NCBI RefSeq assembly: GCF_030812785.1
Contig: NZ_JAUSTJ010000002.1
Location: 124,001-188,000 of the forward strand
Direction: 5' to 3'
Source: Sphingomonas kyeonggiensis
GTDB lineage: Bacteria; Pseudomonadota; Alphaproteobacteria; Sphingomonadales; Sphingomonadaceae
Length of the DNA: 64,000 nucleotides
Shown: positions 1 through 8,371 of the stretch, piece after piece
Position numbering within the stretch: the first letter of the stretch is position 1
How the letters are laid out: each line of letters begins with the position of its first letter
Program-made: the position numbers and the translations under genes
Notes under the pieces: generated by a model
Told to the model about the DNA's origin: nothing
The model's database searches: none
The model's input: only the letters and a program-made list of their open reading frames with translations

Positions 1-1
1 C

Positions 2-277
2 GCCACCGACAGCCTGCGGAGCGAGCCGGTCAGTGGCGCCGCCGTGGCGACCGGCAAGGCGATGAGCGTCGCGGAGGCGATGAACCTGCTCAAGCTGCAC
101 CGCGCTTCGGTGAAGGGCGGCGCGCCGCAGCGCTATGACGCACGCGCCCGGCCGCCCGACATCGAGGCGGTGCGGGCGAGCATCCTGCGCAAGATCGAGG
201 CGATCGAGCGTGCCGGTGCCGGTGCGGGGAAGCCGGCGCGGGCCGCGAAGCGAAGCGGGCGGACAGGGGAGGCGTGA
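2..277 (+). CDS. Short hypothetical protein upstream of terminase (5'-truncated)
   Basis: The reading frame is open from the left window edge, so the true start may lie outside; internal starts exist, for example the GTG at 44. The visible part is hydrophilic, with an Arg/Lys/Ala-rich C-terminus and a helical stretch that could bind nucleic acid. Its stop lies one base before the ATG of the terminase gene, so the two are probably co-translated. In gene transfer agents and tailed phages the gene before the large terminase is often the small terminase. I infer that role from position only; no motif proves it. Confidence 0.5.
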   Translation, partial: ATDSLRSEPVSGAAVATGKAMSVAEAMNLLKLHRASVKGGAPQRYDARARPPDIEAVRASILRKIEAIERAGAGAGKPARAAKRSGRTGEA

Positions 278-278
278 A

Positions 279-1586
279 ATGGGGATGCTGGCGCCGCGGA
301 TCGGGCGGCTGGATGCCGGACAGCGTTTGCGGCTGCTCGATGCGCTGAGTGCGGCGGAGCTGCGCGCGCTCGACGGCGACTGGAGCGAATGGGCCCATGC
401 CGGGCAGCAGGCGCCCGAGGGGGACTGGCGGACCTGGGTGCTGATGGCGGGGCGCGGCTTCGGCAAGACGCGGGCGGGCGCCGAATGGCTGCACGCGCTC
501 GTCCGCGAGAGCGGTGCGGTGCGGATCGCGCTGGTCGCGGCGACGATCGAGGAGGCGCGTCGGGTGATGGTGGAAGGCCCATCGGGGCTGCTCGCCACCG
601 CGCCGCACGGGGGCGTGCGCCCGAGCTTCGAGGCCAGCCGGCAGCGGGTGGTCTTCGCCAACGGCGCCGAGGCGGTGCTGTTCTCCGGCGCCAATCCGGA
701 CGCGCTGCGCGGCCCCGAGCATCATTTCGCCTGGTGCGACGAACTCGCCAAATGGCGCCATCCCCAGGAGAGCTGGGACATGCTGCAACTGGGGCTGCGC
801 GCCGGTGTGGCACCCCGCGCGCTGGTCACCACCACGCCGCGGGCGGGGCTGGCGGCGCTGCGCGGGATATTGGCCAGCCCGGACACCGTCGCGACGGGCG
901 GGGCGTCGGGCGACAATCCGCATCTCGCCCGATCCTGGCTCGATGCGATGGCCGATGCCTATGGCGGCACCCGGCGCGGGCGCGAGGAGATCGACGGGCT
1001 GCTCGATCCCGATATCGAGGGCACGCTGTGGCCGTCGGCGCTGATCGAGGCGTGCCGTGGCCCGGCGCCCGACCCGGCCGGGCTGGTGCGGGTGGTGATC
1101 GGGGTGGACCCGCCGGCCAGCGCCGGAGGGACGTGCGGCATCGTGGCGTGCGGGGTGGATGCGGACGGCATCGGCCATGTGCTGGCCGATCATTCGGCGA
1201 GCGGGCTTTCGCCGGAGGGCTGGGCGCTGCGCGTCGCGGCGGCGGCGGAGGCGTGCATGGCCGATCGCGTCGTGGTGGAGACCAACCAGGGCGGCGACAT
1301 GGTGCGCGCGGTGCTGCGCGCGGCGAATGTGCGGCTGCCGCTCCGCACGGTGACGGCGACGCGGGGCAAATCGGCGCGCGCCGAGCCGGTCGCCGCCCTG
1401 TTCGAGAGCGGCGGGGTGCGACTGGCCGGACGGTTCGACGCGCTCGAGGCGGAATTGATGGGCATGACCGTGGCGGGAAGCTATAACGGCCCGGGGCGCT
1501 CGCCCGACCGCGCCGATGCCATGGTATGGGCAATCTGGGCGCTGATGCTGGCGGCGCCGGCCCCGCCGCGGGTACGCACGGCTTGA
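279..1586 (+). CDS. Terminase large subunit / DNA-packaging ATPase (GTA or phage type)
   Basis: This 435-residue protein is a DNA-packaging motor with an N-terminal ATPase and a C-terminal nuclease. The Walker A motif GRGFGKT is at residues 58-64, and a Walker B-like segment [11 protein letters not shown] follows about 90 residues later. The C-terminal half has the acidic 'IGVDPPAS', '[10 protein letters not shown]' and 'RADAMVWA' segments expected of an RNase H-like nuclease. The ATG at 279 is chosen over upstream in-frame codons because it directly follows the stop of the preceding gene and gives the usual N-terminus. No portal, capsid or protease gene follows; the next gene is rplQ. It is most like the terminases of alphaproteobacterial gene transfer agents, but phage origin is possible. 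Confidence 0.88.
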   Translation: MGMLAPRIGRLDAGQRLRLLDALSAAELRALDGDWSEWAHAGQQAPEGDWRTWVLMAGRGFGKTRAGAEWLHALVRESGAVRIALVAATIEEARRVMVEGPSGLLATAPHGGVRPSFEASRQRVVFANGAEAVLFSGANPDALRGPEHHFAWCDELAKWRHPQESWDMLQLGLRAGVAPRALVTTTPRAGLAALRGILASPDTVATGGASGDNPHLARSWLDAMADAYGGTRRGREEIDGLLDPDIEGTLWPSALIEACRGPAPDPAGLVRVVIGVDPPASAGGTCGIVACGVDADGIGHVLADHSASGLSPEGWALRVAAAAEACMADRVVVETNQGGDMVRAVLRAANVRLPLRTVTATRGKSARAEPVAALFESGGVRLAGRFDALEAELMGMTVAGSYNGPGRSPDRADAMVWAIWALMLAAPAPPRVRTA

Positions 1587-1687
1587 CTTTCGCGCCCGAA
1601 TCCGCTTTGGGCGCGCCTTCGCGAAATTCGCACACGGGTTTTGGGCAGCGGCCCTTATCGCTGCCTGGCTTGGGGTACCGGAGGGTA

Positions 1688-1712
1688 CCCATCAAAGTAA
1701 TACTTTGATGGG
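1688..1712. promoter_or_regulatory. Perfect 11-bp hairpin upstream of rplQ
   Basis: CCCATCAAAGT and its exact complement ACTTTGATGGG flank a 3-base AAT loop. It lies 40 bases before the rplQ start and is not followed by a T-run, so it is not a standard terminator. It could be a transcript-leader structure (ribosomal-protein autoregulation or processing site) or an operator. It is unusually AT-rich for its surroundings. Confidence 0.45.
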
Positions 1713-1752
1713 CGCCCCCAAACGGCCCCCAGACGAACTGAAGGAAGTTACC

Positions 1753-2175
1753 ATGCGTCATCGTGTTGGCGGCCGTAAGCTGCAGCGTACCTCGGCTCAC
1801 CGCATTGCGCTGTTCCGCAACCTGAGCGCCGCCCTGATCAAGCACGAGCAGATCACCACCACCCTCGCCAAGGCGAAGGAGCTTCGCCCGTACGTGGAGA
1901 AGCTGATCACGCTCGCCAAGAAGGGTGGCCTGTCGAACCGCCGTCTGGCCCATGCTCGCCTGCTCGACGATGCGCAGCTGGTGAAGCTGTTCGACGTGCT
2001 GGCGACGCGCTATGCCGACCGCAACGGCGGCTATACCCGCATCATCAAGACCGGCCCGCGCGCTTCGGACGCCTCGCCGATGGCGATCATCGAGTTCGTC
2101 GATCGCGACGTCTCGGCCAAGGGCCAGGATTCGGGCCCGGTGCTGGCCGACGAGGACTTCGACGCCGTCGCCTGA
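1753..2175 (+). CDS. rplQ: 50S ribosomal protein L17
   Basis: The 140-residue product starts [17 protein letters not shown], the hallmark N-terminus of L17, and has the conserved segment [13 protein letters not shown]. It is a component of the large ribosomal subunit near the exit tunnel. The ATG at 1753 has GAAGGAAG just upstream. rplQ normally follows rpoA at the end of the alpha operon. Here a terminase gene precedes it, so its promoter must lie in the 166-bp gap or further upstream. A strong terminator follows. Confidence 0.97.
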   Translation: MRHRVGGRKLQRTSAHRIALFRNLSAALIKHEQITTTLAKAKELRPYVEKLITLAKKGGLSNRRLAHARLLDDAQLVKLFDVLATRYADRNGGYTRIIKTGPRASDASPMAIIEFVDRDVSAKGQDSGPVLADEDFDAVA

Positions 2176-2198
2176 TCGGCCTCGATCATCGAGATAGG

Positions 2199-2234
2199 AA
2201 AAGGGCGGTCGCACCACGGTGCGGCCGCCCTTTT
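2199..2234 (+). terminator. Intrinsic terminator after rplQ
   Basis: A 16-bp stem (AAAAGGGCGGTCGCAC paired with GTGCGGCCGCCCTTTT, one G-U pair) closes over a CACG loop and ends in a T-run. It ends the rplQ transcript before the lipoprotein gene. Confidence 0.9.
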
Positions 2235-2284
2235 CCTTTGGGGGCCACCCCGGCGCGGGATACATTCGTGGCGAGGAGAGGCAG

Positions 2285-3067
2285 TTGAGAGCAGGACTGG
2301 CCATCACGATGCTCTTCGCGCTGGCGGGGTGCGACTCGCCGGGCAATGTCGCCGACCCGCAGCCTCAGCCGCAGGCGAAGCCGATCGCCCGCACCGTTCT
2401 GGAAAGCGAGGACAGCGCGAAGTTCCGGATGGCAGCACGCAGGCTCTACGCATCGCTCGGCATGCCGTCCTGCGATGCGCCGGCGGGCTTCGACCGCAAG
2501 GCGCAGCTCGAGCCCGATCGCGCGGAGGTCGCCGCATTCGAAGCGCGGCTGGGGACGAGCGGGGCGGCCTTCCAGCTGGCGATTGCGCGCGCCGACGCCG
2601 AATACACTCTGTCATGCTGGAACGACCGCGACATCGCCTTTGCCCGCAAGCATGTCGAGATGACGCGCGAGGATGTGGCGGGCGGCCTGGCCAGCTTGCG
2701 TGCGCTTCTGCCCAGCCTCGATCGCGGGCCGGTGCACGAGCCGATCCCCGCCCGCAGCGCTGCGTTCCGTGGCCTGGTCCGCCGGCTCGTCGAGGCTGTG
2801 CAGCCGCAATGCCAGCTTGCCGATGGCGCTGCGAACGAAGCGATTCTGGCGCCCGCGCTCGAACTGGTCCGGCAGTTCCAGACGCGCCTGCCCGATGCGG
2901 TCCACCGCCACCATTATGCGATCGCCAAGGCGGATGTGGACCTCGAGCAATCGATGACGCTGGTCGAATGCGTGGCGCCCTCGCGCGTTTCGCCGGACCG
3001 GCTGCGCGACGACCTGCTCGCCGATGTCCGCCGCCGGATCGCGGCGCTGCAGGCGATCCGCCTCTAG
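2285..3067 (+). CDS. Predicted lipoprotein of unknown function
   Basis: A 260-residue protein. The TTG at 2285 follows a good GGAGAGG ribosome site and gives a lipoprotein signal peptide ending in the lipobox LAGC, so it is probably anchored in the outer or inner membrane. The mature part is mostly alpha-helical, with four well-spaced cysteines that could form periplasmic disulfides. I recognise no enzyme motif. An upstream in-frame start at 2219 would lie inside the rplQ terminator and is unlikely. Confidence 0.75.
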   Translation: MRAGLAITMLFALAGCDSPGNVADPQPQPQAKPIARTVLESEDSAKFRMAARRLYASLGMPSCDAPAGFDRKAQLEPDRAEVAAFEARLGTSGAAFQLAIARADAEYTLSCWNDRDIAFARKHVEMTREDVAGGLASLRALLPSLDRGPVHEPIPARSAAFRGLVRRLVEAVQPQCQLADGAANEAILAPALELVRQFQTRLPDAVHRHHYAIAKADVDLEQSMTLVECVAPSRVSPDRLRDDLLADVRRRIAALQAIRL

Positions 3068-3135
3068 CTTCGTTTCGCGGGCGGAAAGTTTTTCCTTCCC
3101 TCCCGGCGCCGGGTCCGGCTCCCCACATCCGTAGC

Positions 3136-3258
3136 ATGAACAGGAACCCTTCCCATTCCAATGTCGGTGCCTGGCTTTCGGCCGGCGTGGCGCTCGCTCC
3201 CGTCCTCGGCGCCCTGGCCTGGGTCGTTTCGGAGACATCGGTGCTCGGTTTCGCTTGA
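3136..3258 (+). CDS. Small single-span membrane peptide (40 aa)
   Basis: A short reading frame starting MNRNPSHSNVGAWL encodes a hydrophilic head and one hydrophobic segment of about 22 residues (VALAPVLGALAWVV region). It lies between the lipoprotein and the peptidase genes on the same strand. No clear ribosome site is visible. It may be a real small membrane protein, but such a short frame can arise by chance. Confidence 0.35.
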   Translation: MNRNPSHSNVGAWLSAGVALAPVLGALAWVVSETSVLGFA

Positions 3259-3308
3259 GCGGCGGCGAGGGGGCGCTAGCCTAGGGGCATTCGCCATTCG
3301 GAGGCCCC

Positions 3309-5447
3309 ATGCGCCGCTCTCTCATCCTTTCCCTGCTTCTTGCGACCCCCGCATTCGCCCAGACCCAGCCGGAGACCAAAGTGACCAAGCTTGCCTATCC
3401 CGAAACCCGCCGCGTCGACGTGGTGGAGGAGCAGTTCGGGGTGAAGGTGGCGGATCCCTATCGCTGGCTCGAGAATGACGTGCGGAACGACAAGGAAGTC
3501 GCCGCCTGGGTCGATGCCGAGAACCAGGTGACCAACAGCTATCTTGCCACGCTGCCGGGCCGTGACTGGTTCAAGGCGCGGATCAAGCAGCTGTTCGATT
3601 ACGAGCGCTTCGGCGTGCCGCAGAAGAAGGGCGGCCGCTATTTCTACATGCACAATAGCGGCCTGCAGAACCAGGCGGTGCTGTTCGTCCGCGACAAGCT
3701 CGATGGCGAGGGCCGGGTGCTGATCGATCCCAATGGCTGGTCGAAGGACGGCGCCACCGCGCTTTCCGAATGGGCGCCGTCGGAGGATGGCAAGTACCTG
3801 CTCTACGCGATCCAGGACGGCGGCACCGACTGGCGCATCGGAAAGGTGCTCGACGTCGCCACCGGCAAGGAGACCGGCGACAGCGTCCACGGCATGAAGT
3901 TCACCCTGGCGGCGGTATGGGCCAAGGACGGTAGCGGCTTCTTCTATTCGCGCTACCCGGACGTCGCGGCGGACGCGAAGTTCCAGGCGCTCAACGAGAA
4001 CCACAAGATCTACTTCCACAAGCTCGGCACGCCCGACAGCGCCGACAGGCTGGTCTACGAGACGCCGGATCATCCGAGCTGGAGCCACTATGCCCAGATC
4101 ACCGATGACGGGCGCTGGATGGTGATCACCACCAGCGAGGGCACCGACGACCGCTACCGGATCTCGCTGATCGACCTGAAGGACCCGGCGATGAAGCCGC
4201 GGGTGATCATCCCGGCGCTGGAGAACAGCTGGGGCCTGGCCGGCAATGTCGGCAGCAAATTCTACTGGGTGACCAACAAGGGCGCGCCCAAGCACAAGAT
4301 CGTGACGATGGATGTCGCCTCGGCGGACCTGGCGACGAGCGAGCTGGTGCCCGAGGACAAGGCGACGCTGGAAGGCGCCGCGATCGTCGGCGGCACGCTG
4401 GTCGCCAGCTATCTGGTCGACGCCAAGACCGAGGTGCGCCGCTACAAGCTCGACGGCAGCGCGCTCGCCCCGGTCAAGCTGCCGGGCGTCGGCAGCGCCT
4501 CGGGCTTCGGCGGCGAGCCGGACGATGCCGAGACCTTCTATTCCTATACCAGCTTCAACGAGCCGACGACGATCTACCGCTACGACATGGCGAGCGGGGT
4601 GAGCACGCCCTGGGCGCGGCCGAAGCTCGACTTCAAGCCGGAGGACTACAAGGTCGAGCAGCGCTTCTTCGCGTCGAAGGACGGGACCAGGGTGCCGCTG
4701 TTCATCGTCCGCAAGGCGACCACCACCGGCCCGGCGCCGACCCTGCTCTGGGGCTATGGCGGCTTCAACGTGTCCTACGGCCCCAGCTTCTCGTCCTCGC
4801 GCCTGGCATGGCTGGAGCAGGGCGGCGTGTTCGTCCTCGCCAACATCCGCGGCGGCGGCGAATATGGCAAGGCATGGCATGACGGCGGGCGGCTGGCGAA
4901 CAAGCAGAATGTGTTCGACGATTTCATCGGCGCCGGCGAGTATCTGATCCAGCAGGGCATCACCGGCAGGAACCAGCTGGCGATCCAGGGCGGCTCGAAC
5001 GGCGGGCTGCTCGTGGGCGCGGTGGTCAACCAGCGGCCGGACCTGTTCGCCGCGGCGCTGCCGGCGGTGGGCGTGATGGACATGCTGCGCTTCGACCGGT
5101 TCACCGCCGGCCGCTACTGGGTCGACGATTACGGCTATCCGTCGAAGGAAGCCGATTTCAGGACGCTCTACGCCTATTCGCCGTACCACAACGTCAAGTC
5201 GGGCGTGGCCTATCCGGCGATCCTGGCGACCACGGCGGACACCGATGACCGCGTCGTGCCGGGGCATACCTTCAAGTACACCGCGGCGATCCAGCATGCC
5301 GATATCGGCGACAAGCCGCACCTCGTCCGCATCGAGACGCGCGCGGGGCACGGCTCGGGCAAGCCGACCGACAAGATCATCGACGAGGCGGCGGACCTCT
5401 GGGCCTTCACGGCGAAGTGGACCGGCCTGACGGTGAAGACCAAATAG
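3309..5447 (+). CDS. Prolyl oligopeptidase family S9A serine peptidase, exported
   Basis: This 712-residue enzyme cleaves short proline-containing peptides on the carboxyl side of proline. An N-terminal signal peptide (cleavage near PAFAQ) sends it to the periplasm. Residues about 30-90 and 430-712 form the alpha/beta-hydrolase domain and the middle part the seven-bladed propeller. The catalytic triad is visible: Ser563 in GGSNGGLLVG, Asp in DDRVVPGHTF near residue 646 and His681 in AGHGSGKPT. The length matches the family. It stands alone, followed by a hairpin and a downstream gene. Confidence 0.95.
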   Translation: MRRSLILSLLLATPAFAQTQPETKVTKLAYPETRRVDVVEEQFGVKVADPYRWLENDVRNDKEVAAWVDAENQVTNSYLATLPGRDWFKARIKQLFDYERFGVPQKKGGRYFYMHNSGLQNQAVLFVRDKLDGEGRVLIDPNGWSKDGATALSEWAPSEDGKYLLYAIQDGGTDWRIGKVLDVATGKETGDSVHGMKFTLAAVWAKDGSGFFYSRYPDVAADAKFQALNENHKIYFHKLGTPDSADRLVYETPDHPSWSHYAQITDDGRWMVITTSEGTDDRYRISLIDLKDPAMKPRVIIPALENSWGLAGNVGSKFYWVTNKGAPKHKIVTMDVASADLATSELVPEDKATLEGAAIVGGTLVASYLVDAKTEVRRYKLDGSALAPVKLPGVGSASGFGGEPDDAETFYSYTSFNEPTTIYRYDMASGVSTPWARPKLDFKPEDYKVEQRFFASKDGTRVPLFIVRKATTTGPAPTLLWGYGGFNVSYGPSFSSSRLAWLEQGGVFVLANIRGGGEYGKAWHDGGRLANKQNVFDDFIGAGEYLIQQGITGRNQLAIQGGSNGGLLVGAVVNQRPDLFAAALPAVGVMDMLRFDRFTAGRYWVDDYGYPSKEADFRTLYAYSPYHNVKSGVAYPAILATTADTDDRVVPGHTFKYTAAIQHADIGDKPHLVRIETRAGHGSGKPTDKIIDEAADLWAFTAKWTGLTVKTK

Positions 5448-5485
5448 GCGAGGATCCGCTTTTCCTTCCCTTCGCGGCCAAGTAT

Positions 5486-5513
5486 CCCTCCAGCCTTCAA
5501 AGGGGCTGGGGGG
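5486..5513 (+). promoter_or_regulatory. Hairpin overlapping the ribosome site of the next gene
   Basis: CCCTCCAGCC (5486-5495) can pair with GGCTGGGGGG (5504-5513), giving a 10-bp stem with one G-U pair and an 8-base loop. It ends three bases before the TTG start at 5517, so the purine-rich ribosome site lies inside the stem. It may limit translation of the downstream gene, or act as a terminator without a U-run for the peptidase gene. Confidence 0.4.
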
Positions 5514-5516
5514 ATC

Positions 5517-7178
5517 TTGAAGGCGATGCGGATCATGGGGTGGACGGCATTGCTTTGCCTGCTGCCGGTGGAGGTGCTCGCGCAAGGTGCGGCGCCGACG
5601 GCGCTCAGCCTGGCGACCGATCAGGACTTCTACACCTGTGACGGCTATTTCGCCCCGGGGCTGAAATATGACGGCATGCAGAAAGGGTCCTGGCTCGGGG
5701 CGACGCTCTATTATGGCGACAAGGATCCGTCCGCGGCGATTGTCGCATGCGACAAGGCGCTCGCCGAACCCATGCTCGCGGATCGCTACTGGCTGCGGCG
5801 GGTCTCACTGATCCAGGCAAAGGCAGTGCACCAGATCGGCGCGAAGGCCTATGCCGAGGCTCTCGCTTCGCTGGATCGGGCGGATGCCGCGCTCCGACGT
5901 CCTGCGGTCGCGGGCTATCAGGACCCCGCCCGGATCGCGTCCCAGATGCTGCGTGCCGTTGCGCTTTATGAGCTGGGGTCCGGCGCGGAAGCGCGGGCTT
6001 CCTTGCGAGCGGTGATCGAGAGCCGCCCCTGGTCCATCTCGCTGCGCAACGCGTCCCGCGCGATCGCGCTCAGGCACGAGCCGGACTATGCCATGCAAAA
6101 GGCTCTCCTGCGCGAAGGGGCGGTGCAGGATGCCGCGCTGCTGCGCATGCTCTTCTGGCTGACGCTTGCGAAGGGCGATTTCGCGGAGGCCGTCACCTAT
6201 TCGCGGCAGCTGAGCTTCGACATTCCCCGCGGGCGCATCGGCTGGACGGGGTATACGGACGAGCAGAGGCGCTATGACCTGATCAGCGAGCGGGCATCCG
6301 TCGCCGGTGCGACGGCCTATGCCTTGGCCACGCTTGGGGACATGCCGGGTTCGGAGGGCGAATATCGACGCGCGCTCGCAGATATCGAGGATGCGGCCAG
6401 CCCGCCGGCCCAGGGCGAGCGCGCGCTCGGTCGGGCCGAACGGCAGGATCTGGAACAGCGCAGGAATGCGGCGGCAAAGGCGCGCCTGCAACTGCAGGAT
6501 TGGAAGCGGGCGATGGACCTTCGCCGCGCAGCGCCGGGACTCACCGTCGATCAGCTGCGTAGCCATCCCGATCGCCCGCAAGGACAAGCGATGGCGGTGG
6601 CGGCGGATTTCCTGCGGCAGGCCAGGTCCGACGGCACGCAACCCGGCCTGGCCACCCAGCTATCGGATTCGCTGCGCGAACGATTTGAGCAGGGACGCCG
6701 CGAGGCGATCGCCATCGATCTGATGCGGATCGTGGAGATGCTTCCGCGGATCGACAGCGGAACCGGCCTGCCGGCGATGCGCGGCGAGGGATCCAGCTTC
6801 TTCGGTACCGATATGCGCGGCTTCGCCGTGCGAAAGGCCGATGATCCGAACCTCGTCAACATTCGGTTCGGCGATGTTGCCGCTACGAGCGCCACCGTGG
6901 AGGAAGCGGCATTCCTGGCGGCGGCGAACTATGTGGAGCGGCAGGGCCTGGATGGCTTCATCGTCGAGGCGAACGAGCTGGTGCGGCGCACGGCTATCGT
7001 GGGGGGATATACCAGGAACAGCGAGCCCATGGGCTGGGAGCTCCGCCTGCTGATCCGCCCCGTGACGGTCGCGGCCCTGCCGCCATCGGAGGAGGCATCG
7101 CGCTGGCGGGTGATCAAGGTGGCGGAAGTGCAGGCGGCGCTGGCGCGAAAGTTCGCGCCGCCGCCATCGGCGAAATAG
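5517..7178 (+). CDS. Exported TPR-like protein of unknown function
   Basis: A 553-residue protein with a signal peptide (LLCLLPVEVLAQ). The body is rich in helix pairs with the Ala/Leu/Tyr spacing of tetratricopeptide-type repeats (about residues 75-330), for example 'AEALASLDRADAALR' and 'GDFAEAVTYSRQL'. The last 150 residues look alpha/beta and contain 'AANYVERQGLDGFIVEANE', a pattern loosely reminiscent of CC0125/CC1285-type lipoproteins. The start is TTG at 5517 or ATG at 5526; both give a plausible signal peptide. A scaffold role in the periplasm is a guess from the fold. Confidence 0.7.
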   Translation: MKAMRIMGWTALLCLLPVEVLAQGAAPTALSLATDQDFYTCDGYFAPGLKYDGMQKGSWLGATLYYGDKDPSAAIVACDKALAEPMLADRYWLRRVSLIQAKAVHQIGAKAYAEALASLDRADAALRRPAVAGYQDPARIASQMLRAVALYELGSGAEARASLRAVIESRPWSISLRNASRAIALRHEPDYAMQKALLREGAVQDAALLRMLFWLTLAKGDFAEAVTYSRQLSFDIPRGRIGWTGYTDEQRRYDLISERASVAGATAYALATLGDMPGSEGEYRRALADIEDAASPPAQGERALGRAERQDLEQRRNAAAKARLQLQDWKRAMDLRRAAPGLTVDQLRSHPDRPQGQAMAVAADFLRQARSDGTQPGLATQLSDSLRERFEQGRREAIAIDLMRIVEMLPRIDSGTGLPAMRGEGSSFFGTDMRGFAVRKADDPNLVNIRFGDVAATSATVEEAAFLAAANYVERQGLDGFIVEANELVRRTAIVGGYTRNSEPMGWELRLLIRPVTVAALPPSEEASRWRVIKVAEVQAALARKFAPPPSAK

Positions 7179-7250
7179 GAGCGCGCCGGTTCATCCGCGC
7201 GACAGGCTTGGCGGCATAATTCTCGTTCCACGAAAGTAACGGAGGGCGGC

Positions 7251-7853
7251 ATGACGGTTCTGAAGCTTGTGGGCGTCGCGGCCGGCGCGGTGGCGATGGC
7301 CGGGCTGGCAATGCCGGCACAGGCGCAAGCGCAGGAGCGCTGGCGCCCGTCGCGCGAAGTGAAGAAGGACAAGTTCGACCTGGGCGACGCGATCGTCGGC
7401 GGCCTGGTTGTCGGCGGCGTGCTGGCGCTGATATCCAGCGGGAAGAAGAAGGCGCACGACGTCGCCCCCGCCGAGGAGCGCGTGCCGATCGACACCGGTC
7501 CGGTCGAGGAAAGCCGCTATGGCGAGCCTGCCCAACCGGGCGGCGGCCCGATCGCCGAAACGCCCGCACCCGATTCGGCCCGCTTCGACGGGCTCTATGA
7601 CGAAGACGCCGCCGCGGACCGCTGCGCGATGGAGACCGAGACGCTGGGCGAGCGCCATGCCCGGCTGGCGCGGGTCTCGAACGTCACCAGCACCGTGTGG
7701 AACGGCAAGAGCTGGGTGATCAAGGGCCAGGTCGAGCTGGCCAACAGCTACCGCGACACCAACAAGCAGAGCCACGGCTTCCGCTGCTCGCTGCGCCGGG
7801 GCAGCGAGCCCGTCGTGACGATCGACGGGGTGGGGGGCGAAACGGAAAGCTGA
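7251..7853 (+). CDS. Secreted or membrane-anchored hypothetical protein
   Basis: A 200-residue protein with a signal peptide (AMAGLAMPAQAQAQ) after an ATG preceded by ACGGAGGGC. It has a short glycine-rich hydrophobic segment (IVGGLVVGGVLALI, about residues 48-61), a Pro/Glu-rich linker and a C-terminal domain with two cysteines and aromatic residues (YRDTNKQSHGFRCSL). I recognise no family. The hydrophobic segment is too short to be certain of membrane insertion. Confidence 0.7.
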   Translation: MTVLKLVGVAAGAVAMAGLAMPAQAQAQERWRPSREVKKDKFDLGDAIVGGLVVGGVLALISSGKKKAHDVAPAEERVPIDTGPVEESRYGEPAQPGGGPIAETPAPDSARFDGLYDEDAAADRCAMETETLGERHARLARVSNVTSTVWNGKSWVIKGQVELANSYRDTNKQSHGFRCSLRRGSEPVVTIDGVGGETES

Positions 7854-8371
7854 GGCCGCGGATTCGTGAAGGCGGCCAGACGGCAAGCGCCCCGCCTGAA
7901 AACATGCGGCCAGGTTGATAATCGTCGCGATGCGGTGACGCCATGGGACAGGCTTGTCCGATCTGCGACGAGGAAGTGACGACGAATCCGAGGTACCCAC
8001 GCTAGCTCTGCCGGGCGTGCGTCGGGCGGGCGACCGATGAAAATGCCGAGCAAGTTCATTTCTTTCAATCGAGCCTGGATGGCAGATATGCGGCCCGTTA
8101 TGTCGCGACGGGAGACGACTATCCCAGTCACGAGTGTTTCATCGACGGCGTAAAATGTTGAGCGGACGAAGCCCGCTTCGGCGGCATCATAGTGCAAGTG
8201 ATTTAAGGCCGCTTTCGCCCCAGTTGCTACCGATCTGGTTCAATTGGACGATGCCTGAAGGCGGTCGCTCGCTTTAGACGCTGCGATCGAAGCCGGCTCC
8301 TTAACGAAGCCGACTAACTACTTGCATTTATATTTGAGTCTCAACTAGCGTGCCTTTGGGGGGGCAGCTCG
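7854..8371. other. Gene-poor 518-bp gap
   Basis: No convincing gene lies here. A minus-strand frame from 8197 opens with about 80 residues of ordinary composition, but then runs antisense into the preceding gene; it may be a remnant. The right end has an AT-rich stretch (8315-8345) suitable for a promoter of the following lipoprotein gene. Position 8217 carries a CCCCAGTTGCTACC motif resembling degenerate motifs near 9806, 10585 and 24822. Confidence 0.5.

Noticed and set aside
3276..5585. A 769-residue minus-strand open frame
   Set aside because: It is antisense to the prolyl oligopeptidase gene and lacks gene-like composition.
7748..8197. A 149-residue minus-strand frame
   Set aside because: Its first 80 residues look ordinary, but the rest is antisense to the preceding gene and no family or ribosome site supports it; at best a remnant.
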